Below are positions 13,013 to 20,318 of a DNA stretch of 20,318 nucleotides, piece after piece; position 1 is the first letter of the stretch, and each line of letters begins with the position of its first letter. A model generated the notes under the pieces. The model had not been told where the DNA came from, did not search any database, and saw only the letters and a program-made list of their open reading frames with translations. This DNA is from an uncultured Pseudoxanthomonas sp. (GTDB taxonomy: Bacteria > Pseudomonadota > Gammaproteobacteria > Xanthomonadales > Xanthomonadaceae): the NCBI GenBank assembly GCA_937975725.1, contig CALJUL010000007.1:1-20318 (forward strand). The letters are read 5' to 3'. Both the position numbers and the translations under genes were made by a program.

Positions 13013-14875
13013 TCACGCATCCTGCATTCGGGAGTCGTTAACGGGCGCGCGCCGGCGGCGCTCCAGCCACCACGACAGCGCGGCCGCGGCGAGCCAGCCC
13101 AGGAACCAGGGCCAGGACGGACCGCGCTCGCCTTCGCCCGAAGCTGCGGCGGGCACGGCCGCGGGATCGGCGCCGGTGAGCGCGAGGGTGCGCTCGCGCA
13201 ACTCCGCGGCCCGCAGTCCCGGCGCTTCGTCGGCGTCGCGGACGTGGAATGGCCAGCGCGCCGCGCCGGTATCCAGGTAATGCCAGCCGGGGCTGGTAGG
13301 CCAGAGCGCGGCGCAGCGCGCCGGGCCGGTGGCCGGATCGATGTGCAGTGCGATGCGGCGGCCGCCTTCGGGCGGCAGCACGTGGGCCGCGTCCGGCAGG
13401 CCGCACAGGCGGGTGCGCAGTTCCACGCGGGCATCATCGGGAACAACCGGCGGTGGCGTGTCCTCGCCGGCGGCGCGGGCCAGCGTGGCGAAGGCGCCGG
13501 CCCACAGCGCGCCGTGCAGGTCGCCGTGGCCGGCCAGCGCGAGCGCGTAGCTGTCCTGCGGCGCCCACACGGCGACGCGGCCGCGGCCTTCGGCGCGCCA
13601 GTACGCCACGGGCCGGCCTTCGGCGTCGCGCAGCAGCGGCAGCGCGTCGGGCGCGACCGCGCGCAGGCGGCGCTGCGCCAGCACCGGCAGTCCGGCGGCC
13701 ACCGCTTCCGCGTCCACCGGCGCCTCGGTGCTGCCGTTGCCGCGGCGCGCGCGCCAGGCGGCATCGTCGGGCGCGGGCCGCGGCAGGAGCAGGGGCAGCT
13801 CGTCGTTGCCGGCCTGGGCGGGCAGGCCGAACGCGCGCGCCAGTTCCGGCGACACCGGCCCGTCCGCGCGCAGCAGCAGGCCCAGCCCGTCGCGCACCGC
13901 CGCCCGCACCGCCGTGCGCTGGCCGGCGCCGAGCGCCGCCGCGCTGCGTGCGTCCAGCACCAGCAGGTCGAAGCGGCGCAGCGTGTCCGGCGACAGTGGC
14001 AGCGGTGGATCGCCCAATTGCAGGCCGCCGCCCACGCCCACTTGCAGGTGCAGCGGCAGGCCGGCGTCGGTGGCCCAGCGGCGCAGGTATTTCAGTTCGG
14101 CATTGGGCGCGCCGGCCAGCACCCACGTGCGCGGCGGTGCGGGCGCCTGGGTCCATACCGGCACGGCGAGGGTTTCCACGCGCCGCTGTTCCGCGTCCAG
14201 GACCTGCAAGGCGAAGCGGGCCGGCCCCGGCAGGCGGGCGAGCCCGTGCAGGACGAAGTCGCCTTGCGCGTCGACGGCGGTGAAGTCGATGCGCTGGCCG
14301 GCCGGATCGTGCAGCTCCACCTTCGCCTGCGGCACGCCTTCCACCCGCCCGGCGACCGCGAACGCCGTGCCCGGTGCGGTCGCGGCCAACGGCACCAGCC
14401 GCACCACGCCGCGCGGCAGCGGTGCGGGCGTGAACGCCACCGCACGGCCGTCCACGGCATCCAGGTCGCGCGCTTCCAGTCCGGCGCCGACCACGTGCAG
14501 GCTGCGGACGCCCGGATGCGCGCGCAGCGCGGTCGCCAGGTCGGGCATGCGTTCGGCATCGGCGACGGTGCCGGCCTCGGGCAGGGCGATGCGGCGCGCG
14601 CCGGCCAGCGGCCCGGGCAGCGGCAGGCCGGACGCGCGCGCGGTCATCACCACCAGCGTCGCTTCCGCCGTCGTCGCCTGCCGCGGCGGAACCAGGGTGA
14701 AGTACAGCAGCGCGGCGCATGCCGGTTGCAGGACGAACAAGGCCAGCAGGCGCACCGGCGCGGCGCGTTCGCCGGCCGGCGCCCTGGCCTGCCACCACGC
14801 CAGCCGGACCCAGGCCAGCAGCACGCCGGCGGCGAGCAGCGCCGGCAGCCAGAACGCGGGCACGGCGGGCGTCAT
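13013..14875 (-). CDS. membrane-anchored protein with carboxypeptidase-regulatory-like domain, MoxR/Bat operon
   Basis: A 620-aa protein of unknown biochemical role. Two N-terminal membrane helices (FWLPALLAAGVLLAWVRLAW and LLALFVLQPACAALLYFTLV) and one near the C-terminus (WFLGWLAAAALSWWLE, then RRRR) place most of it in the periplasm. Residues about 150-250 look like a carboxypeptidase-regulatory/Ig-like fold (FAVAGRVEGVPQAKVELHDP, then DAQGDFVLHGLARLPG). Residues about 255-400 resemble a class-I amidotransferase-like fold as in BatA-type proteins (RFDLLVLDARS, AVRDGLGLLLRADG), without an evident catalytic cysteine. The start at 14875 overlaps the previous stop by ATGA, so translation is coupled to the DUF4175 gene. 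No close named family is recognised. Xanthomonads carry similar proteins at this operon position. Confidence 0.8.
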   Translation of the reverse strand: MTPAVPAFWLPALLAAGVLLAWVRLAWWQARAPAGERAAPVRLLALFVLQPACAALLYFTLVPPRQATTAEATLVVMTARASGLPLPGPLAGARRIALPEAGTVADAERMPDLATALRAHPGVRSLHVVGAGLEARDLDAVDGRAVAFTPAPLPRGVVRLVPLAATAPGTAFAVAGRVEGVPQAKVELHDPAGQRIDFTAVDAQGDFVLHGLARLPGPARFALQVLDAEQRRVETLAVPVWTQAPAPPRTWVLAGAPNAELKYLRRWATDAGLPLHLQVGVGGGLQLGDPPLPLSPDTLRRFDLLVLDARSAAALGAGQRTAVRAAVRDGLGLLLRADGPVSPELARAFGLPAQAGNDELPLLLPRPAPDDAAWRARRGNGSTEAPVDAEAVAAGLPVLAQRRLRAVAPDALPLLRDAEGRPVAYWRAEGRGRVAVWAPQDSYALALAGHGDLHGALWAGAFATLARAAGEDTPPPVVPDDARVELRTRLCGLPDAAHVLPPEGGRRIALHIDPATGPARCAALWPTSPGWHYLDTGAARWPFHVRDADEAPGLRAAELRERTLALTGADPAAVPAAASGEGERGPSWPWFLGWLAAAALSWWLERRRRAPVNDSRMQDA

Positions 14876-17049
14876 GGACCTTCCTCCGCGCGCAGCGCGT
14901 CCAGGTAGCGGCGACCGTCCGCGTCCGGCGCGGCGCGGCGCGGCGCCTGCGCCGGCGGTTGCGGCACCGCCGACCACAGCCATTCGCGCAGTTGCCGGCG
15001 GCAGTCGCGGCATCCGGGTTCGGAACGCACGCGGTCCAGCGCGGCGAACAGGTCCAGCGCCTGCGGCAGTCGCGCTTCGTTCCGCCGCAGCCAGCGCTCC
15101 AGCGCGTCCAGGTCGGCCGTGGCGTCCGCGCCGGGCGCATCGGCCAGCGCGCGCCATGCCTGCGCCGGCGCGCTGTCCGCGTCGTTCGCCGCGGCCGCCA
15201 GCGGGCCGAGCGCGCGCGGCGCCAGGCCGCTGCGGTCGCCGCCCAGCCGCCGCGTCTCGTCGATGGGCGGCAGTTCCGGGCCCACGCGCGCCAGATAGAT
15301 GCGCGTGGCCTGCTGCACCTGCTTGATGTAGTCCAGCGCCTTGTAGGCGAACGGCAGCGCCTGCTCCGGGTGGCCCTGGCGCAGGTGCAGTTCCGACTGC
15401 CACATCTGGTCCAGCGCCCTCTTCAGCGTGGCGCGCGTCTCCGGGTCGAGCAGGGTCGCGGCCTCGGCGTGGTCGTGGGTGTGGCCGTAGGCTTCCAGCA
15501 CGTCGGCCTCGCGGCCGAAGCCGGCGCCGGCCGCGGACGTCGCCGCGCCGTGGTCGTGGCCATCGTGCGCGGCCGCGCCTTCGTCCGCGTGGCCGTCTTC
15601 GTCGGAATGCTCGTCCTCGGCGTCGTTGGTCGGCGGCGGCTGCGGCGCGCCTTCGGCTTCCTCGCCGAGGAACTGGCCGTAGCGCAGGCGCAGGATGCGC
15701 TGGTCCACGCCGATCTCGTCCGAGCGCTTGCCGAACCGCTCCGCCGGCATGCCGCGCTTCTGCTTCAGCAAGCCCTCGGCGTCGAGGATGATCTGGCGCT
15801 GGCTGCGGAAATACGCCGGCATCACCTTCTTCACCAGCCCGTCCAGCCCGGTGCTTTCCTCGCCCAGGTCGGCCGGCCAGCGCAGGATCAGGCCGGGGCT
15901 CTGCGCCGGCTGCGGCGAAGCCGCGCGGTTGTCCTGCACGCTCAACTGCGCGATCAGGTCGTCGCCCACCGCCATGCCGAGGCCGGCCAGGTCCAGCGAG
16001 GCGGTGAAGCGCCGCGCCGTGGCCGGGCCGCTGCCGTGCAGGACCAGGCTGCGTTCGCTGAAGTCGATGTTCTCGCCGCTGCCCTTGGCCAGCGTCAGCT
16101 TCAACGTGGCGGCCCCGGCGATGCCGTAGTCGTCGCGCGCCTCGAACGCGAGCCGCCAGTGCGTCTGCCCCGGCGCGACCAGGCTCAGGCCGCGGTCCGG
16201 CGCCAGCACCTTCACCTCCGGCGCGCGGTCGGGCACGGCGTCGAGCCGGCGCAGGCGCGAGGGCGGCTGCGCTTCGGTGCCGGCGGCGACCACGCGGTAC
16301 AGGGTGGACTTGGCCAGCGTGCGATGGGCGGTCCAGTCCGTGCCCTCGCGCACCAGCGCCAGACGCTCGCCGTCGTGGAAGACCAGCGCGGCCGAGGCCG
16401 GCTGCGGATCAAAGCGGAGCGTCCAGTGCAGGCGCGAGCCTTCCGGCGCTTTGGCGTCGAGCGTGCCTTCGTGGCGCGGCGGCAGGCCGGTGTAGGCGGG
16501 CGGCGTGATCTGCAGGCGCTGCGCGACCAGGCGCGGCACGCCGGGCACGGCGGCAACGATGTCGTCGGCGGGCGCCAGGCGGGTGGCGTCGGGCGTGCGC
16601 GTCGGCCACGCCAGCGCGGCGGCGACCGCCACTGCCGCGGCCAGCCAGGCGGCCGCGATGCGCGCGCGCGGCCACGGCGCGCGCAGGTCCGGCGGCGGCT
16701 GCGCGTGCAGGCGCTGGTGCAGGCGGGCCTGTTGCAGCCGTTGCAGCGGACCCAGCGCATCGGCCGGCGCGAACAGCAGGCCGCTGCTGTCTTCCATGTC
16801 GCGGCGTCGGGCGTCCAGTTGCCGTACCAGCCAAGGCCGGTCCAGCGGCTGCATGCGCCGCCAGGCGAACATGGCCAGCGCGGCGAAGCCGGCCAGCAGC
16901 ACGGCGATGGCGGGCGCGAAGCCGCCCAGCCGCCCAGCCAGCACGGCCAGCGCCAGCACCAGCGGCGTACCGGCCAGCAGCGCCGCCAGCGCGACTCGCC
17001 GGCGTGCCGCGGCAAGGTGCTGCATCAGGGGCGCAATCGCTGCCGTCAT
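14872..17049 (-). CDS. DUF4175-family membrane protein with His/acid-rich insert
   Basis: A 725-aa protein of unknown function. Two helices near the N-terminus (about 18-62) and a third (about 130-150, RIAAAWLAAAVAVAAALAW) are followed by a large soluble, probably periplasmic, region with beta-rich, Ig-like patterns (LQITPPAYTGLPPRH, FEARDDYGIAGAATLKLTL), as in DUF4175 proteins. Residues about 473-527 are an insert rich in His, Asp and Glu (DEHSDEDGHADEG, HDGHDHG, YGHTHDH), likely to bind divalent metal. A helical region follows (about 535-585). Near the C-terminus is a CxxC pair (GCRDC). Coupled by 4-nt ATGA overlaps to both neighbours, so it is made in step with the BatA-like protein and the 620-aa protein. 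The fold or family is recognised with good confidence; the role is not known. Confidence 0.85.
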   Translation of the reverse strand: MTAAIAPLMQHLAAARRRVALAALLAGTPLVLALAVLAGRLGGFAPAIAVLLAGFAALAMFAWRRMQPLDRPWLVRQLDARRRDMEDSSGLLFAPADALGPLQRLQQARLHQRLHAQPPPDLRAPWPRARIAAAWLAAAVAVAAALAWPTRTPDATRLAPADDIVAAVPGVPRLVAQRLQITPPAYTGLPPRHEGTLDAKAPEGSRLHWTLRFDPQPASAALVFHDGERLALVREGTDWTAHRTLAKSTLYRVVAAGTEAQPPSRLRRLDAVPDRAPEVKVLAPDRGLSLVAPGQTHWRLAFEARDDYGIAGAATLKLTLAKGSGENIDFSERSLVLHGSGPATARRFTASLDLAGLGMAVGDDLIAQLSVQDNRAASPQPAQSPGLILRWPADLGEESTGLDGLVKKVMPAYFRSQRQIILDAEGLLKQKRGMPAERFGKRSDEIGVDQRILRLRYGQFLGEEAEGAPQPPPTNDAEDEHSDEDGHADEGAAAHDGHDHGAATSAAGAGFGREADVLEAYGHTHDHAEAATLLDPETRATLKRALDQMWQSELHLRQGHPEQALPFAYKALDYIKQVQQATRIYLARVGPELPPIDETRRLGGDRSGLAPRALGPLAAAANDADSAPAQAWRALADAPGADATADLDALERWLRRNEARLPQALDLFAALDRVRSEPGCRDCRRQLREWLWSAVPQPPAQAPRRAAPDADGRRYLDALRAEEGP

Positions 17050-18191
17050 GGCGCCGGGCCCCGTGCGCGGCGCGTGGCCAGCCAGCGTTCGGCCAGCACC
17101 AGCAGCGCGATCAGCAGCGCCAGCCAGGGTTGCAGGTCGCGCGGCCGCTGCGTCCACGGCGCCGCGCCGGTGTGCGGTGCGTAGTCGACGGCGGCCACGC
17201 GCGCAGGTTCGGCGGATTCGGCGAGCAGCGCGCGCAGGCGTCGCGGGAAATCCGCTTCGGCCAGCGCCGGCACTTCGGCCGGTTGCAGTGGGCGGGTGAA
17301 GCGCAGCAGGCGCCCGCGGCCGAACGCCATGGATTCGACCAGCGGGCCGCCTTCGTCGCCGTACCAGACGGGCATGGCCGCGGCCTGCGCGGGCCAGGGC
17401 GTGCGCGCGTCGAGCAGGGCGACGCCGCCTTCGCGGACCCATGCCTGCACCTGCGCGGGCAGCGCCGTGGGCGCGAGCCATAGCAACTGGCGCGCGCTCG
17501 CGGGCAGGGGTTCGGCGAGCGGCGCGATGTCGGGCGTGGCGCCGGCGGGCGTCCAGGCGCGCATCGCTGCGCGCAGGTAGCGCAGGCCGTCGGCCTGTTC
17601 GCCGTCATGGCGCAGCACGGGCGCGAAGCCGGGCGCCGGCGCGGTCGTGGCGGGCATCGCGCCATCGACCACCACCCAGTGCACGTCGCGTGCGAGCCGC
17701 GGGCGCTGCGCATCCGCGCCTTGCAGCACCTGCGGCACCACCACGGTCAGCGCCGTGCCGGATGGCAGTTCGCTGTCCAGTTGCCGCAGCAGGCTGCCGA
17801 TGCCGGCGCCGCCAATCGCGACAGGGTGGTCGAGCGCCGGGAAACCCGGCGCCAGCCAGTGCAGGCGCGCGCCCTCGGCGGCGTGCCTGCGCGCGAGTTC
17901 CGGCGCCACGCCCGGCGCGACCGCGACGTAGGGCTCGCCATCCTCGCCGCCCGACAGCACCGGCCGCGCCAGCCACAGCGCCAGCAGGGCGAGCAGCAGC
18001 AGGCGCAGCAGCAGCAGCGGCCATTCGTCGAAGCGCAGGCGGTGCCGCGGCTTCGGCGCCTGCCGCAGCCAGCGCAGGGCGGCGAATACGGTGGGTCGCT
18101 GTTCGCTGCGGCGGGCCAGGTGCAGCAGCAGCGGCAGCAGCAGCGCGCCGAGCGCGGCCAGGCCGGCGGGCAACAGCAGCGCCAGGCTCAT
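17046..18191 (-). CDS. BatA-like membrane protein (aerotolerance regulator N-terminal domain)
   Basis: A 381-aa protein. Residues 1-80 are the BatA N-terminal signature: a first helix (LLLPAGLAALGALLLPLLLH), the RRSEQRPTVFAALRWLR loop, and the second helix (EWPLLLLRLLLLALLALWLARP). A long soluble region follows, with amidotransferase-like segments (HWVVVDGAM, QAWVREGGVALLDART), and then a C-terminal helix (LALLIALLVLAERWL) and an Arg-rich cytosolic tail. No von Willebrand A (MIDAS) domain is seen, unlike classical BatA/BatB of Bacteroides and Leptospira, so the classical aerotolerance role should not be carried over directly. The ATG at 18191 overlaps the DUF58 stop by ATGA. Confidence 0.85.
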   Translation of the reverse strand: MSLALLLPAGLAALGALLLPLLLHLARRSEQRPTVFAALRWLRQAPKPRHRLRFDEWPLLLLRLLLLALLALWLARPVLSGGEDGEPYVAVAPGVAPELARRHAAEGARLHWLAPGFPALDHPVAIGGAGIGSLLRQLDSELPSGTALTVVVPQVLQGADAQRPRLARDVHWVVVDGAMPATTAPAPGFAPVLRHDGEQADGLRYLRAAMRAWTPAGATPDIAPLAEPLPASARQLLWLAPTALPAQVQAWVREGGVALLDARTPWPAQAAAMPVWYGDEGGPLVESMAFGRGRLLRFTRPLQPAEVPALAEADFPRRLRALLAESAEPARVAAVDYAPHTGAAPWTQRPRDLQPWLALLIALLVLAERWLATRRARGPAP

Positions 18192-19078
18192 GCGTATTCC
18201 GCCGCGTCGCGCGCGCCGAACAGCCGCCGCAGCGGCAGGTCCAGCGGCTGGTCCAGGTAGTGGCGCGCGTGGCGGATGCCGCAGGCGTCCAGCCGCGCGT
18301 CCAGCGCGCGATGGGCCTCGGCGAAGCGCCGCAGGTAGTCGTTGCGCAGCGCGGCGCCGTCGCCCAGCAGTTCCTCGCCGGTTTCCGGATCGCGGAAGCG
18401 GTGGCCGCCGGCGAACGGGAAGTCGCGCTCTCCGGTGGTGAGCAACTGGATCGCCAGCACTTCGCGGCGCGCGGACGCCAGCCGTTCGGCCAGCGCGGGC
18501 ATCGCCTCGTCGAACCAGTCGCTGAGCGCGATCGCCAGGTCGCCGGCGCCGATCCGTTCCCACACCGGCGCCAGCTTGTCCGGCGCGGGAAACCCGCCGT
18601 GCGCGCGCAGCCCGTGCAGCGCCAGCAGCATCCGGTCGCACTGGCGCGCGCCGTGCCCGGGCGGCACCAGGCGCACGCCGTCGCCGTGCAGCGCCAGCAG
18701 GCCGAAGCGGTCGCCCTGGCGCAGCGCCAGTTCGGCGATGCAGGCGGCCAAGCCGCGCGCGGCGTCGAAGCGGCTGCCGTGCGCGCCGTCGGCCTGGTCC
18801 ATCGAGGCCGTCGCGTCCAGCACGGTCCACACCGTCAGCGGGCTCTCGCGCTCGGCCTCGCGCACGAAGAAGCGGTCCGAGCGCGCATACAGCTTCCAGT
18901 CGATCTGCCGCAGTTCGTCGCCGGGCTCGTAGGCGCGGTACTGTGCGAATTCCAGCCCGGCGCCGCGGCTGCGGCTGTGGTGCAGGCCGATCCCCTGCGC
19001 GCCGATGGCGCGGCGCGCGGTCAGCCGCAGGTCCTTCAACCGGCTGCGGACGTCGGCGGGAATCAGTGCGTGCGCCAC
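18188..19078 (-). CDS. DUF58 domain protein, MoxR partner
   Basis: A 296-aa soluble protein with no membrane helix. It carries the DUF58 hallmark EPGDELRQIDWKLYARSDRFFVRE (about 51-74). Directly after it comes a vWA-like MIDAS element, LDATASM (D88-x-T90-x-S92), and a second acidic strand (ALSDWFD) further on. DUF58 proteins are encoded next to MoxR ATPases almost everywhere and are thought to act as adaptors or substrates in MoxR-dependent assembly (family knowledge). The GTG start at 19078 is the only plausible one, 11 nt after the moxR stop, with GGGA a few bases before it. The downstream gene overlaps by four bases. Confidence 0.92.
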   Translation of the reverse strand: MAHALIPADVRSRLKDLRLTARRAIGAQGIGLHHSRSRGAGLEFAQYRAYEPGDELRQIDWKLYARSDRFFVREAERESPLTVWTVLDATASMDQADGAHGSRFDAARGLAACIAELALRQGDRFGLLALHGDGVRLVPPGHGARQCDRMLLALHGLRAHGGFPAPDKLAPVWERIGAGDLAIALSDWFDEAMPALAERLASARREVLAIQLLTTGERDFPFAGGHRFRDPETGEELLGDGAALRNDYLRRFAEAHRALDARLDACGIRHARHYLDQPLDLPLRRLFGARDAAEYA

Positions 19079-19089
19079 GGCCGTCCCGG

Positions 19090-20082
<993 letters not shown>

Positions 20083-20095
20083 GGGCCTGTCGCCT

Positions 20096-20117
20096 GTAGG
20101 AGGGGCTTCAGCCCCGA
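20096..20117 (+). repeat. GTAG-headed REP with altered stem
   Basis: GTAGGA head, then GGGGC-TTCA-GCCCC and a GA tail. It has the same layout as the other REPs in the window, but both stem arms differ together (GGGGC/GCCCC in place of GCGAC/GTCGC). It lies 14 nt upstream of the moxR start, so it is in the leader of moxR. Confidence 0.7.
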
Positions 20118-20138
20118 TGTTTTTCTGTGGATCTGTGG

Positions 20139-20176
20139 TCGGGGCCGGCTTTCAACAGCCGGATGGCTGGTCAGCC
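20139..20176. repeat. hairpins in the DUF4159-moxR spacer
   Basis: CCGGCT-TTCAAC-AGCCGG (20145-20150 with 20157-20162) and GGCTG-GT-CAGCC (20165-20176) are two dyads just beyond the DUF4159 stop. TCGGGGC at 20139-20145 can also pair with GCCCCGA of the neighbouring REP (20111-20117). They may stabilise or partly end the upstream transcript. No T-tract follows directly. Confidence 0.45.
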
Positions 20177-20199
20177 CTTCCTGCAGAGGTGTTCGGTGG

Positions 20200-20318
20200 T
20201 CATGTCGTCAGCGCGTAGATCACCACGTTCACCGCGAACCTGGTGTTGTCCTCGGCCAGGAAGCGCTTGTTGCGCCAGTCGTAGTCCCATTCGCAGCCGT
20301 AGTCCTTGTTGCTGTAGA
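20200..20318 (-). CDS. DUF4159 domain protein, C-terminal end (partial)
   Basis: Only the last 39 codons and stop are inside the window; the gene continues beyond the right edge. The tail, with DYGCEWDYDWRNKRFLAEDN and then RFAVNVVIYALTT, matches the end of DUF4159 proteins, whose final strand reads like vNvviYAl. DUF4159 has an amidotransferase-like fold and commonly neighbours MoxR and BatA genes. It lies upstream of moxR on the same strand, and a spacer of 117 nt with a REP and hairpins separates the two. The identification rests on a short stretch. Confidence 0.7.
   Translation of the reverse strand, partial: YSNKDYGCEWDYDWRNKRFLAEDNTRFAVNVVIYALTT

Noticed and set aside
17046..18191. Calling this a classical vWA-containing BatA or BatB
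   Set aside because: The N-terminal BatA signature is present, but no DxSxS MIDAS motif or vWA fold pattern was found in the rest of the protein.
12419..18830. Long open frames of 500-830 codons on both strands over the MoxR/Bat genes (for example 12419-14908 and 14719-17184 plus)
   Set aside because: They are shadows of genes with clear domains, ribosome-coupled overlaps and membrane helices. The shadow frames have none of these.

Overview
The window is high-GC DNA from a gammaproteobacterium, most likely of the Lysobacterales/Xanthomonadaceae (Lysobacter, Luteimonas or Pseudoxanthomonas type). This rests on general knowledge: very strong GC3 bias, intergenic GTAG-headed REP palindromes, C-rich intergenic hairpins, and the kinds of proteins encoded. 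The genus cannot be fixed from the sequence alone. No tRNA, rRNA, CRISPR array, transposase or phage gene was seen.

Left part (1-5745), a set of single metabolic and transport genes: a TCR/Tet-type MFS efflux pump (+); a convergent secreted protein with two PepSY-like repeats (-), with a shared bidirectional terminator between them; a BenE-family transporter (-); a two-domain methylglyoxal synthase (-); and a YahK-type zinc alcohol dehydrogenase/aldehyde reductase (+), divergent from the synthase. The synthase and the aldehyde reductase could form a methylglyoxal/aldehyde pair, but this is inference. The 394-bp BenE-mgsA spacer is a dense repeat island. Perfect 29-bp inverted repeats bound a segment holding two copies of a REP plus inverted arrays of a CACGGAT heptamer with an exact 10-bp period.

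Middle (5746-12613): a 517-bp gene-free spacer holds a REP doublet (REPIN), a single REP and several dyads. It is followed by gltD and gltB (NADPH glutamate synthase small and large subunits), both on the minus strand and read gltB to gltD. Between the two genes lie two C-rich hairpins and a G-quadruplex motif on the plus strand. Upstream of gltB is a cluster of GTTGC/GCAAC dyads.

Right part (12614-20318): a minus-strand operon of the MoxR/Bat class, read right to left. It runs: C-terminal end of a DUF4159 protein; a spacer with a REP; MoxR AAA+ ATPase; DUF58 protein; BatA-like membrane protein; DUF4175 membrane protein with a His/acid-rich insert; a large membrane-anchored protein with a carboxypeptidase-regulatory-like domain; and an I78-family peptidase-inhibitor lipoprotein. 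The last three junctions among the membrane-protein genes are 4-nt ATGA overlaps, the lipoprotein follows after 36 nt, and a strong rho-independent terminator closes the unit. This is probably an envelope-associated MoxR chaperone system of unknown substrate. It is the best candidate in the window for poorly described biology.
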